From assembly GCF_000739915.1 (NCBI RefSeq), contig NZ_BBJT01000020.1, positions 1 to 63,297 of the forward strand: DNA of 63,297 nucleotides, given 5' to 3'. Below are positions 45,257-54,549 of the stretch, piece by piece. Numbering within the stretch: position 1 is the first letter of the stretch; each line of letters starts with the position of its first letter. A program made the position numbers and the translations under genes. This DNA is from Paenibacillus chitinolyticus NBRC 15660 (GTDB lineage Bacteria; Bacillota; Bacilli; Paenibacillales; NBRC-103111). The notes under the pieces are model-generated. The model searched no databases and was not told where the DNA came from. It saw nothing but the letters and a program-made list of their open reading frames with translations.

Positions 45257-46135
45257 TTATATGGTGGCTTCCGCGGTCAAGTTCACGAGCCTGGGCACAC
45301 CAATTCGGTAGCTCCCCCTGGTTTCAATGCCGCCGACTCCGTCCAGACCCGTTACCGTAACCCCGGCCAGATCGGCCATGGACACGGTTTCGCGAATCGA
45401 TGTGTAGGAGGCTTTGGCGGCTATGCATAGGGGATCCAATGCATGAATGAGCACCCGGGCGGGAGAGCTTGCGAAATTTGCCCCCGCCTGCAGCAGCGCC
45501 TCGAAGTGGGACTGACAGGCACCCGCCACGATCGTCAGCGCATCGCGGTTGTTCTGGTACTGCCGCGCGACTTGGACGGCCCTGACGAAATGAAGCGAAT
45601 TTTTATAACTGTCGAGCTGGTGTACGTCCAGCTTCTTTCTGTTTTTTAGCAGACCGTCATGTCCCGTGACAACGACGATATCGGGCTTCACCTGCGGCAG
45701 AAGACGCTGCAGGGTGGCAGCCATCTGAGATTCGTTCACATAGAAGCCCTCCGCGGGGATGCGAAGCTCTCCGTACAGATTCATACTTTTGCGCAGATAG
45801 TTCGGATCACCGTCCAGATGCAGGATTTTACCCGGCATCTCGAAATATTGCGTATTCTCGGGCAGCTTATTACGCACCAGATTATCGTTGAGCTGATACA
45901 GCTCCTGACGAAACTGGCGGATGCTGCGGATTGTCTCGCCTACCCTCGGCAAATTCACTCTGGGAAAATCCGAATCGCGGGCGGCCGTTACGCGGGATAG
46001 ATCGGAAATGGGAGCGTCCGCCAGCAGGCGAAAATCGACGCCCCGAAGAATCGCCCTTGTCGTATCGATCTCCTGGATTCGAAAAATGATATCGTTGCCG
46101 TAGGATTTGCGGGTCGCCAGATCGCCTTGCCTCAT
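45257..46135 (-). CDS. yabG: Sporulation-specific protease YabG
   Basis: Cysteine-protease-like enzyme that processes spore coat proteins. The 292-residue protein has the YabG family segments DIVVVTGHDG near residue 155 and AGACQSHFEALLQAGANFASSPARVLIHALDP (key residues C, H) near residue 205. A GGAGGGG site precedes the ATG and a sigma-K promoter lies upstream, matching late mother-cell expression. Confidence 0.95.
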   Translation of the reverse strand: MRQGDLATRKSYGNDIIFRIQEIDTTRAILRGVDFRLLADAPISDLSRVTAARDSDFPRVNLPRVGETIRSIRQFRQELYQLNDNLVRNKLPENTQYFEMPGKILHLDGDPNYLRKSMNLYGELRIPAEGFYVNESQMAATLQRLLPQVKPDIVVVTGHDGLLKNRKKLDVHQLDSYKNSLHFVRAVQVARQYQNNRDALTIVAGACQSHFEALLQAGANFASSPARVLIHALDPLCIAAKASYTSIRETVSMADLAGVTVTGLDGVGGIETRGSYRIGVPRLVNLTAEATI

Positions 46136-46156
46136 GAAGCCATCCCCTCCTAAGCC

Positions 46157-46184
46157 TATCGTATGGCAGGGGTGGGCAATTGGT
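46157..46184 (-). promoter_or_regulatory. Sigma-K promoter of yabG
   Basis: CATACGATA (46165-46157) fits the sigma-K -10 CATANNNTA exactly, and AC lies 17 bases upstream (46184-46183) as the -35. yabG is a sigma-K gene in B. subtilis. Confidence 0.7.
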
Positions 46185-46197
46185 GATTAGCCCGCTT

Positions 46198-47166
<969 letters not shown>

Positions 47167-47712
47167 TTATTGATCCGGACGGTCCAACTGCTCTACGGCA
47201 GCTTCGAACTCTTCCCGGGAAATTTGAAAAGCGGCGCAGCGCTTGTAAAACTGCTTACCATTACAATACCCGATTCCGAGCTTTTTTCCTACTTCCAGCC
47301 GTCTGGCCGCTGCATCGGGATGAACAACGAGGCCGGCGGCGATCAGATCCTCCCATGTCAAAAGAGACACGGCGCCCTCATATTCGGTCTTTACGTTCGC
47401 CAGAGCGGACCGTATAGCGTCCGGAGTCGCGTTCTCGACTCCGATGTCGCCTCGCTTCTCCGCAAGTTCCTGGGGGAGAAAGGCGTGCTTGCAGCCGGAC
47501 ACCTTGCCCGAAATGATTTTACGGATGCGCTCCCCCGCGTGATCCGGATCCGTGAAGACAATGACCCCTCTGCGCTCCTGGGCCAGCCGGATGCGATCCA
47601 GAATTGCCCGGTTGATTGCCGATCCGCCGGTTTCGATCGTATCCGCTTCAACCGCCCGCTTGATGGCGGTTGTGTCGTCCTTTCCTTCGACAACAATGAT
47701 TTCTTTGATCAT
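47167..47712 (-). CDS. rnmV: Ribonuclease M5
   Basis: Toprim endonuclease that matures 5S rRNA together with L18. The 181-residue protein starts IKEIIVVEGKDDTTAIKRAV with the Toprim glutamate and continues with VFTDPDHAGERIRK, the DxD motif. Its position between the rpf-like gene and rsmA is conserved. Confidence 0.97.
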   Translation of the reverse strand: MIKEIIVVEGKDDTTAIKRAVEADTIETGGSAINRAILDRIRLAQERRGVIVFTDPDHAGERIRKIISGKVSGCKHAFLPQELAEKRGDIGVENATPDAIRSALANVKTEYEGAVSLLTWEDLIAAGLVVHPDAAARRLEVGKKLGIGYCNGKQFYKRCAAFQISREEFEAAVEQLDRPDQ

Positions 47713-47733
47713 GTTTTTTATCCTCTCTTAAGC

Positions 47734-47768
47734 GCACAAAAAGAAGAGGGTTTCCCTCTTCTTTTCGC
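47734..47768 (-). terminator. Terminator after the G5/3D protein gene
   Basis: AGAAGAGGG and CCCTCTTCT around AAA are followed by TTTTTG on the minus strand. Confidence 0.9.
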
Positions 47769-47818
47769 ATACGGTTTGTTACCGGTTTGTAAATCTTCGT
47801 TACAGGTAACATGTTATC

Positions 47819-48940
47819 CTAATCTTGTGTCGGTTTATTCGGACCGATGACATAAACGGTATATCCCCGTTTCACACCGAAAGTCTTGGCATAATTCATG
47901 CTGTCGAAATAAACGTCCATTTTCTGGCCTTTAATAGCACCACCCGTATCTTCCGCACGGCGGTATCCGATGCCTTCAATGTACACCCACCAGCCTAACG
48001 GCACGACGGATGGATCTACGGCAATCGTCTGGCCTTGAACAGGCTTCGTTCCGCTGGCGGTCCGGTTGCCTACGCCCGGCTCTTCGGAAGAGTAAGCGGT
48101 CAAGGTAACGTTCTTTAATATTTTCTTCGCGTCTATGTCGGTACCTGCTTTAGTTACCTGCTTAGGCTTAACCGGTTCGGATGCGGCTGCCACCGTAACG
48201 ACCGGATTTTTTGTGCCTACAGCCACAATCTTATCCACACTGGCGTTTTTGACTGCTTGATCGATAACTTGCTCGGATACGAGTTTTCCGTTTTCGAAAA
48301 TCTTCTCTTTCTTTTTAACCAATACGCCTTCCTGGCCTTCCTGTACGACCTGCTCTTTGCCTTTCAGCAGATCCTCATCGGATTTCTTGACCACACTGAA
48401 TGCGATGGGCTCCGAAATTTCTTCCGTTTCTTTCTTCACCCGGACAACTTCGATAGCCGCATTGGCTGAAAGCTCCGTGTCTTTGGCCGGAGTCACTTTG
48501 TCGTGCTCTCCCAGCAAAATATTTGAATCTTGCAGAACTTGATCTACCGTTTTCGCTATGGTATGCACAGTTTGTGTCTGCCCGTCGGCAGTTAGCTGTA
48601 CGGGTGATGCATGATCGATGACAATCTTCTGACCGTCTTGAATCTTACCGTCAAGCGGCATAGATACCTGATCGTGCTCACCGATTGTAATGGCTTGTTC
48701 ATCCAGTAGGCGCTGTAGGACCCATTGTCTTGTTTCCACAACGGTTTCTCGTCCGTTTACCACCAATGATACGCTTTTACCAGCCGTACCGTATAACAAC
48801 ACCAAAAACATGAAAGTCAAAGCGAATGAAATGATAGCTGCAAGGATGATCATACGCAAGTTTTCATGCTTCCATCGCAATGCGAAGGACATGCTGGATG
48901 ATCGCTTAACATGGGTCTCTGATTGCGAGATATTGCCCAC
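47819..48940 (-). CDS. yabE: G5- and 3D-domain cell-wall hydrolase-like protein (YabE/RpfB-like)
   Basis: Membrane-anchored cell-wall protein of 373 residues. One membrane segment (about 30-52) is followed by two DUF348 repeats (about 57-165), a G5 domain (about 170-255) and a C-terminal 3D domain with catalytic-type aspartates in RAEDTGGAIKGQKMDVYFDS near residue 335. The fold is that of lytic transglycosylase-like stationary-phase survival proteins related to resuscitation-promoting factors. The GTG start lies nine bases after GGAGG. Expression is probably governed by the c-di-AMP riboswitch upstream. Confidence 0.93.
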   Translation of the reverse strand: MGNISQSETHVKRSSSMSFALRWKHENLRMIILAAIISFALTFMFLVLLYGTAGKSVSLVVNGRETVVETRQWVLQRLLDEQAITIGEHDQVSMPLDGKIQDGQKIVIDHASPVQLTADGQTQTVHTIAKTVDQVLQDSNILLGEHDKVTPAKDTELSANAAIEVVRVKKETEEISEPIAFSVVKKSDEDLLKGKEQVVQEGQEGVLVKKKEKIFENGKLVSEQVIDQAVKNASVDKIVAVGTKNPVVTVAAASEPVKPKQVTKAGTDIDAKKILKNVTLTAYSSEEPGVGNRTASGTKPVQGQTIAVDPSVVPLGWWVYIEGIGYRRAEDTGGAIKGQKMDVYFDSMNYAKTFGVKRGYTVYVIGPNKPTQD

Positions 48941-49148
48941 TTCTTCGGTCCTCCTTCAAAGCCTCGCCTCTGTGATACGCATGATGATTTGGACGCGACT
49001 TAGGTTTATTTGGCGGTTCCTAACGGAACCCTTGCAATTGGCTTCTTTCCCGCCGGGCTGACCGGTTGCTCTCAGTCTCTACGGGGTCTGCATCACCTCC
49101 GTTTGATGTTTACCTGTATGCGGGTCGGATACCCGTCCGATATGGAAC

Positions 49149-49185
49149 AAAAAAAGCCATCGGAAAGAGAAAGCTTCCCGGTGGC
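49149..49185 (-). terminator. Riboswitch expression-platform terminator
   Basis: GCCA-CGGGAAG and CTTTCCG-TGGC pair on the minus strand and run into TTTTTTT, about 50 bases after the c-di-AMP aptamer and 210 bases before the start codon. An OFF switch is the expected outcome when c-di-AMP binds. Confidence 0.85.
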
Positions 49186-49237
49186 CTGTGTGTGAGCGCG
49201 ACTAAACAGAATGACACGACAGTTGTTATCTCTCCCG

Positions 49238-49412
49238 GTACGCTTACGAGGTTAGCTGACGGATTCGGGCCGTGAGAGCTGCCCTACTCGCCGGCGGTGC
49301 TGCCTGCACCTGCCATTGAGATTCACCCCAAATTGTTTCCTGTTGTATCGGCCCAAAGCTGTTCCGACCTTGACAGCGGTTCCCCCGTTTTCCTTTTACG
49401 GAAACTCAGCGT
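49238..49412 (-). ncRNA. ydaO/yuaA c-di-AMP riboswitch aptamer
   Basis: The minus strand carries the conserved blocks of this class in order: AACGCTGAG, CGGGGGAACC, TTTGGGGTGAATC, AGTAGGGCAGC, CCCGAATCCGTCAGCTAACC and CTCGTAAGCGT. The last block pairs back with the first to close helix P1. It senses c-di-AMP. Known members precede ion-transport and cell-wall-remodelling genes, which fits the G5/3D gene downstream. Confidence 0.93.
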
Positions 49413-49446
49413 TAAAACTTGGCGTTTATTAAGTTATCATGAAAGT

Positions 49447-49475
49447 ATATTACGCTCAAATATCCAACCTGTAAA
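49447..49475 (-). promoter_or_regulatory. Promoter of the riboswitch-yabE transcript
   Basis: TTTACA (49475-49470) and TAATAT (49452-49447) are 17 bases apart on the minus strand, just upstream of the aptamer. The remaining sequence to 49600 has no gene. Confidence 0.7.
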
Positions 49476-49609
49476 GGGGGCATATTCCCTAAAAATAAGC
49501 AAATTTAACCAAACCAATGGCATTTATCTAATTATCTTGCAGTCGTTCTCCTTTTTTCTCCCGTTATCTCGCTTCTAGTTTTCCCCATTTCCGCTGCTCC
49601 GCTTGGGCA

Positions 49610-49639
49610 TTGGGCTTCCAGGCATTTTTTGACTATAAT
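49610..49639 (+). promoter_or_regulatory. Possible promoter of the ecsAB-like operon
   Basis: TTGGGC and a perfect TATAAT are 18 bases apart on the plus strand, about 70 bases before the ABC transporter genes. Confidence 0.5.
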
Positions 49640-49709
49640 AAAAGATACGGCAATCCGCCCGAAAAGGCCGAAAGCCGCAATAACCGATTGAAGAAAAGCA
49701 GGTGAAGGC

Positions 49710-50453
49710 ATGGATCCAATTCTTCACATTTCCCGTCTCAGCGGAGGCTATTTGCCCGGAAAACCGATTCTCCGCGATCTCGAAATTACAGTCGGACAAG
49801 GTGAAATGGTCGGTCTGATCGGACTCAACGGAGCGGGAAAAAGCACGACCATCAAACACATTCTCGGGCTCCTGAAGCCGCAGGAAGGCAGCGTCCGCAT
49901 CCGTAACCGGACCCTGGAGGAAGACCCGCTGGGATACCGGTCCTCGTATTCTTTCGTACCGGAGTCTCCCGAATTGTACGACGATCTGACGATTGAAGAG
50001 CATTTGGAACTGACGGCGATGGCTTACGATATTCCGAAGGAAGCGTTCAAGGAACGTGCCGGCCGCCTGATGCGCGAGTTCCAGATGGAGCCTAAGCGCA
50101 AAAGCTTTCCGGGCCAGCTGTCCAAAGGGATGAAGCAGAAAGTCATGATCATGAATGCGTTTCTTGTCGAGCCCGCGCTTTATGTCATTGACGAGCCGTT
50201 CCTCGGCCTTGACCCGCTGGCGATGCGTTCTCTTCTCGACATTATGGCGGATTTCAAGAGCAGGGGCGCCAGCTTCCTGATCTGCTCCCACATCCTCGCC
50301 ACGATCGAAAGATACTGCGACCGGTTCGTCGTTCTCCATCAAGGGCGGATTCTTGCCCAAGGCACGCTGGAGGAGTTGAGACAACAGACCGGGCTGTCCG
50401 ATGCGACGCTGGACGAGCTGTTCTATGAGCTGGTGCGGAGGAATCCGGCATGA
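49710..50453 (+). CDS. ecsA: ABC transporter ATP-binding protein, EcsA-like
   Basis: A 247-residue ATPase with Walker A GLNGAGKSTT (near residue 39), the signature segment LSKGMKQKVMI and Walker B LYVIDEPFLGLD. The EcsA group of B. subtilis affects secretion, intramembrane proteolysis and competence; the transported substrate is not established. AGGTGA precedes the ATG. Its stop overlaps the start of the permease gene (ATGA). Confidence 0.88.
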   Translation: MDPILHISRLSGGYLPGKPILRDLEITVGQGEMVGLIGLNGAGKSTTIKHILGLLKPQEGSVRIRNRTLEEDPLGYRSSYSFVPESPELYDDLTIEEHLELTAMAYDIPKEAFKERAGRLMREFQMEPKRKSFPGQLSKGMKQKVMIMNAFLVEPALYVIDEPFLGLDPLAMRSLLDIMADFKSRGASFLICSHILATIERYCDRFVVLHQGRILAQGTLEELRQQTGLSDATLDELFYELVRRNPA

Positions 50454-51712
50454 ACCAAGAAGCAGCCGTTCACAGAGAGGGCACGGCCGGAGCTGTCCGT
50501 CAGCTGTGGAAGCGCAGATTCGACCATTACCGGCAGGAAACGTCCCGCTACTGGGCTTATGTCGCAAGAAGCCAGTTTTTCGGTTTTCTTTTCCTGATTT
50601 TTATCGTTTCTTCCTATTATTATGCAAAAATCCTTCAGCAGCTTCCGACATCTTTTCCTTATATCTGGATCGTTCTGCTCGTCCTCGTTCCGGCTCTCGC
50701 AGCCGGCTCTGTGCGCACACTCCTGAAGAATGCGGACCGGGTGTTTCTGCTTCCGCTGGAACCCGTTATGAACGTATTCTTCCGGTCGGCTTTCCGCTAC
50801 AGTTTAGGAATCCAAGCCGCACGATCCATCATTCTGATGCTGATTGCATGGCCTCTGTACAAACACTGCACGGGTACGGAGGGACAGCCCTTGTGGCTGA
50901 TGGCGATTTTTGTTCTTCTAATAAAAACAGCCAACCTGCTCGGCTCGTGGCAGGAAGGCCGTTTTTCATCCCCCGGATGGCGTCTGATCTCAGTAGGTTA
51001 CCGCTGGGTCTTAAGCGCAGCCGTCGTATTCGCCTTGTTCGGTACGGGGCCGCTTCCGGGCGGGTTCGTTCTATTGGCGGGACTTGTCGTCTGGGCGGTC
51101 GTATACAAGCTGGGGCCCGGACAACGGACAATGGGCGTCGCTTGGGATTACCTCATCGACAACGACCGCAAACAGCAGTACCGGCTGTACTTGTTTTTCA
51201 GCGGCTTTGCCGACGTGCCGCAGCTCCCGGTACGAGTGAAGCAGAGACGATGGCTGGCGGGCATTACGGACCGGTACTCATTCCGCTCTTCCTCGCTGTA
51301 CCTGTATCTCTTCACGAAGACGTTTGTCCGTTCCGAGCTGCTAGGCATCGTCGTCCGGATCACGCTTGTCGCCGGCCTCGCGGCCGCGGCCGTTCAATCC
51401 GCGCCCGTGGCAGCCGCAGTCTGCCTCGTAGCCATGTTCATTTCGCTGGTTCAGCTCACCTCGCTGGAGCAGTCGCACCGCTACACGTTCTGGCTGCAGA
51501 CTTATCCGGTAGATCCGCGCCGGAAAGTGGCCGCCGTGGTGCGGATCATCAGCGGCGCTTTCACCCTGCAGGGTATCGTTCTTACCCTGCTGATGCTGCT
51601 AAGCGGAACGGGCGTTTACGCAGCCGCCCCGCTTGCGGGGCTCGCGCTCGGCCTCGCGCTTTGCGCTACGGTAATGAAGCGGAAATTTACCGCTTCATTT
51701 GAGGCCGAGTAA
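50450..51712 (+). CDS. ecsB: ABC transporter permease, EcsB-like
   Basis: A 420-residue membrane protein with about six to eight hydrophobic segments in two clusters (residues 40-215 and 290-415), separated by a cytoplasmic basic stretch. It belongs to the EcsB family by its pairing with EcsA and by its FDHYRQETSRYWAYVARSQF beginning, a typical EcsB motif. Its last 18 bases overlap the 3' end of tatD on the opposite strand. Confidence 0.86.
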   Translation: MNQEAAVHREGTAGAVRQLWKRRFDHYRQETSRYWAYVARSQFFGFLFLIFIVSSYYYAKILQQLPTSFPYIWIVLLVLVPALAAGSVRTLLKNADRVFLLPLEPVMNVFFRSAFRYSLGIQAARSIILMLIAWPLYKHCTGTEGQPLWLMAIFVLLIKTANLLGSWQEGRFSSPGWRLISVGYRWVLSAAVVFALFGTGPLPGGFVLLAGLVVWAVVYKLGPGQRTMGVAWDYLIDNDRKQQYRLYLFFSGFADVPQLPVRVKQRRWLAGITDRYSFRSSSLYLYLFTKTFVRSELLGIVVRITLVAGLAAAAVQSAPVAAAVCLVAMFISLVQLTSLEQSHRYTFWLQTYPVDPRRKVAAVVRIISGAFTLQGIVLTLLMLLSGTGVYAAAPLAGLALGLALCATVMKRKFTASFEAE

Positions 51713-52462
51713 ACGCACGGCATTGTCCGTCGTCACTTTGGCCAGTTCCTCCAAGCTCATGCCGCGCAGCTCGGCCGCCGCTTCGGCAACGAGACGAACG
51801 TAAGACGTTTCGTTGCGCTTACCCCGGAACGGATGAGGCGTCAAATAAGGCGCATCCGTTTCGATAAGCAGGCGGTCAAGCGGCACTTGCTTGAGGACTT
51901 CCTTGGGCTGCTTGGCGTTTTTGAACGTAATGGGACCGCCGAAGGAAATATGGAAGTTCATATCCAGACACTGCTTCGCCGTTTCCCAACTGCCGGAATA
52001 GCAGTGCATAATGCCGCCGACTTCGGCGGCTTTTTCTTCTTTCAGGATATCGACGATATCTTGATGAGCCTCGCGGTTATGGATCACAATCGGAAGCCCG
52101 ACCTTGCGTGCAAGGCGGATCTGTTCGCGGAACACCCTCGCCTGCACATCTTTCGGGGACGTATCCCAGTGATAATCCAGCCCGATTTCCCCGATCGCCA
52201 CTACTTTCTCGTGCTTGCACAGCTCCTCGATCCATTCAAGGTCGCCGGGCCGCATATCGATCGCATCGGTCGGGTGCCAGCCTACTGTCGTCCATATAAA
52301 ATCGTACTTCTCCGCAAGCTCGATAGAGGAGGGGATGGTTTCCCGATTGAACCCTACGTTAACGATCCGGGTCACTCCGTTGTCCCACGCCCTTTGAATA
52401 GCTTCGTCGCGGTCTTCATCAAAAGCTTCATTGTTCATATGAGTATGAGTATCGGTCAGCAT
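51695..52462 (-). CDS. tatD: TatD family deoxyribonuclease
   Basis: Metal-dependent DNase/hydrolase of 255 residues with a TIM barrel. Metal ligands are in MLTDTHTHMNNEAF, AIGEIGLDYHWD, VIHNREAH, GIMHCYSGS and LIETDAPYLTP. It follows the HD protein by 36 bases. In B. subtilis it follows metS; here metS/metG is missing. Confidence 0.95.
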   Translation of the reverse strand: MLTDTHTHMNNEAFDEDRDEAIQRAWDNGVTRIVNVGFNRETIPSSIELAEKYDFIWTTVGWHPTDAIDMRPGDLEWIEELCKHEKVVAIGEIGLDYHWDTSPKDVQARVFREQIRLARKVGLPIVIHNREAHQDIVDILKEEKAAEVGGIMHCYSGSWETAKQCLDMNFHISFGGPITFKNAKQPKEVLKQVPLDRLLIETDAPYLTPHPFRGKRNETSYVRLVAEAAAELRGMSLEELAKVTTDNAVRLLGLK

Positions 52463-52497
52463 AACGAGAACTCCTTTTGGTTCGTCTGTTTTTTGAA

Positions 52498-53772
52498 TTA
52501 GGCGTCGAATAGCTTCCTTTGGAGGGCCACAGCTTTACCGCCCCCCCTTTCAAACAATTCGGCGGGATAATAGATACGGTGCTGCCCCATATGAATGCCC
52601 GAGATCGATTTAACGATTTCGGAGCGTGCTGAAATTTCCGTCAGTTTATCCTGGCCGTCAAGCAGCAGAATGGGTTGTTTGTCTTCCTTTCCGGTATCGG
52701 GCCGGTATACATCGTACGACTGGTCTGACGGGAAATCCAGCTCCAGGTAATAATCCGCATCAAATCCCGCCTCCTCCAGAGCGTCACGGAATTCCGTCAG
52801 GAGTTCTTTGTCCCACTCTTCCACGGCCGAGAATTTGAACAAGCGGCGGTGCAGAAATCGGCCGGACAAATCAGCCAGCACGGGGTCTTTTTCCAAACTC
52901 CAATACATTAGAACCGTCTGCATCAAAGATTCGTCCAGGAGGAAATAATCCTGCAGCGACAATTTTCCTTGGAAAAGATGAAGGATCGGCTCCGGCATAA
53001 ATGTAAACGGGTAACCGTCTTCGAACAGCGCTTTGGCGCACTCCAGAACTTTCCCCAGCAAAATCTCCGCGCTCCGGGTAACCGGATGAAAATAAACCTG
53101 CCAGTACATCTGATAACGGGACATCAAGTAATCTTCGACGGCATGCATCCCGCTCTCTTTTACGACAATTTTCCCTTTATAAGGCCGGACTACCCTCAAA
53201 ATGCGCTCCAAATCGAAAGTTCCGTAATTCACACCCGTAAAATACGCATCCCGCAGCAAATAATCCATCCGGTCGGCATCGAGCTGGGACGAGACGAGAC
53301 TCGTTACTATTTCCTTGCGGTAGGTTTTGCAAATGACGCCGGCAACGTCATGGGCAAACGTCGGCGACACTCTGGAAAGCACCTGATTTACTTCAGTGTC
53401 ACCCAAAATGATCCGACAGGACCAATTTTCGTGATTCGTTCCGAATACTTTTTCAATAGAGTGGGAAAATGGCCCGTGACCGACATCATGCAGCAAGGCG
53501 GCGCATAAACAAAGCAGCCTTTCCTCCTCCGGCCAGTCGGCATATGAGTTTCTTTCGAACTGAGAAATAATCTTTCTCGTAATCTCGTAAACGCCGAGCG
53601 AGTGGGAAAAACGACTGTGCTCCGCGCCGTGAAAGGTCAGGAATGAAGTGCCCAGTTGGCGGATACGCCGCAGCCGCTGAAATTCCTTGGTGTTGATGAG
53701 GTCCCAAACCGTACGGTCCTGCACATAAATATATTTATGGACAGGGTCTTTAAAAACTTTTTCTTCTATCAT
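52498..53772 (-). CDS. HD-domain phosphohydrolase (YwfO/SAMHD1-like)
   Basis: A 424-residue member of the HD family related to dNTP triphosphohydrolases. The metal site is intact: EHSRFSHSLGVYE (first His near residue 52), LLHDVGHGPFSHS with the HD pair near residue 94, and QLDADRMDYLLRDAYF near residue 163. The substrate, possibly dNTPs, cannot be told from sequence. Its position between abrB and tatD is not the B. subtilis order (ywfO lies elsewhere), so it appears to have taken the metS slot. Confidence 0.9.
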   Translation of the reverse strand: MIEEKVFKDPVHKYIYVQDRTVWDLINTKEFQRLRRIRQLGTSFLTFHGAEHSRFSHSLGVYEITRKIISQFERNSYADWPEEERLLCLCAALLHDVGHGPFSHSIEKVFGTNHENWSCRIILGDTEVNQVLSRVSPTFAHDVAGVICKTYRKEIVTSLVSSQLDADRMDYLLRDAYFTGVNYGTFDLERILRVVRPYKGKIVVKESGMHAVEDYLMSRYQMYWQVYFHPVTRSAEILLGKVLECAKALFEDGYPFTFMPEPILHLFQGKLSLQDYFLLDESLMQTVLMYWSLEKDPVLADLSGRFLHRRLFKFSAVEEWDKELLTEFRDALEEAGFDADYYLELDFPSDQSYDVYRPDTGKEDKQPILLLDGQDKLTEISARSEIVKSISGIHMGQHRIYYPAELFERGGGKAVALQRKLFDA

Positions 53773-54016
53773 GTTTCCGCCTCCTTTTCGACATAAAAGC
53801 CGACTATTTGATCATTTAAACAAGGAATTTGTCGAATAATGTTTCTGGCCATTTTCCAAACCAAGTGACACTTGTCACAAAAATAAAACAATTGTCAGTT
53901 TGAAGGAAAGCGGTTACCTGCAAAAGATTCACTTATTTTTAAGGGCTAAGGAGGAATTCGGCATTTCACAAAGAATTCATTAAATATAAAAACTGCAATT
54001 AGAGACCAATTTTGGG

Positions 54017-54045
54017 TTGACTATTTTGGGAATGCTTGGTATCAT
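54017..54045 (+). promoter_or_regulatory. Sigma-A promoter of abrB
   Basis: TTGACT (54017-54022), 17 bases, TATCAT (54040-54045) on the plus strand. The rest of the 340-base gap upstream, to 53775, shows no gene; it contains AAGTGACACTTGTCACAAA, an inverted repeat around 53870. Confidence 0.85.
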
Positions 54046-54060
54046 GAATATCGAAAACTA

Positions 54061-54077
54061 TGTTGAATAATGACGAT
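54061..54077 (+). promoter_or_regulatory. Tandem Spo0A boxes downstream of the abrB promoter
   Basis: TGTTGAA (54061-54067) and TGACGAT (54071-54077) are each one mismatch from TGNCGAA and lie 10 bases apart, the tandem spacing found at B. subtilis abrB, where Spo0A-P represses. A further near-match, TATCGAA, lies at 54049-54055. Confidence 0.7.
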
Positions 54078-54112
54078 TAATTATTTCAGTAGATTGGAAG
54101 GAGCTTTTATAT

Positions 54113-54367
54113 ATGATGAAATCCACAGGAATTGTAAGAAAAGTCGACGAATTGGGGCGTGTCGTTATTCCAATCGAACTTCGCCGTACACTCGGTATCG
54201 GTGAAAAGGATGCGCTGGAGATTTATGTAGACGGCGAGCGCATCATGCTCAAGAAATATGAGCCTGCTTGTATCTTCTGCGGCAACGCTGAAAATGTGAC
54301 TTATTTCAAAGGAAAAATTGTTTGTCACGAATGTTTAAATGAAATGCCAATACCTGTGACAAAATAA
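54113..54367 (+). CDS. abrB: Transition-state regulator AbrB, short form with cysteine tail
   Basis: DNA-binding repressor of stationary-phase genes. The N-terminal swapped-hairpin domain (residues 1-52) is nearly identical to B. subtilis AbrB (STGIVRKVDELGRVVIPIEL). The C-terminus differs: 84 residues rather than 94-96, with a short cysteine-rich segment, CIFC (53/56) and CHEC (71/74), which looks like a zinc ribbon. GGAAGGAG lies before the ATG, with a second ATG one codon later. Spo0A boxes precede it. Confidence 0.9.
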   Translation: MMKSTGIVRKVDELGRVVIPIELRRTLGIGEKDALEIYVDGERIMLKKYEPACIFCGNAENVTYFKGKIVCHECLNEMPIPVTK

Positions 54368-54430
54368 GAAATATAGTATATAATAAGAACTAGCAAAGTT
54401 CCCATTGGTAATTCTAACCTTTTTCATATC

Positions 54431-54503
54431 TCCTCTACGTCTCTGATCCCGGCGGACCACCGCCATGGATTAGGGACATTTTTTTGTCCATAGACGTGGG
54501 AGA
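54431..54503 (+). terminator. Multi-stem structure after abrB, probable terminator
   Basis: The plus strand can fold into a three-way junction: an outer stem ACGTCT/AGACGT (54437-54442 with 54492-54497), a CTGATCC/GGATTAG stem capped by GGCGG-ACCA-CCGCC, and a GGACA/TGTCC hairpin with a T-rich loop. The middle stem is followed after five bases by seven T residues, so it may serve as the abrB terminator. Confidence 0.5.
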
Positions 54504-54549
54504 GCTTGCTGCTGCAGGGTACAGCTACCAAGCGTACATGCGAATCTTG

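Noticed and set aside
49575-50567. 330-codon minus-strand frame opposite ecsA
   Set aside because: The plus-strand frame has all ABC ATPase motifs in order; the minus-strand one has none.
54380-54480. T-box leader for a lost metG/metS
   Set aside because: GGCGGACCACCGCC recalls the T-box core, but the required GGGTGGNACCGCG word and the specifier region are absent.
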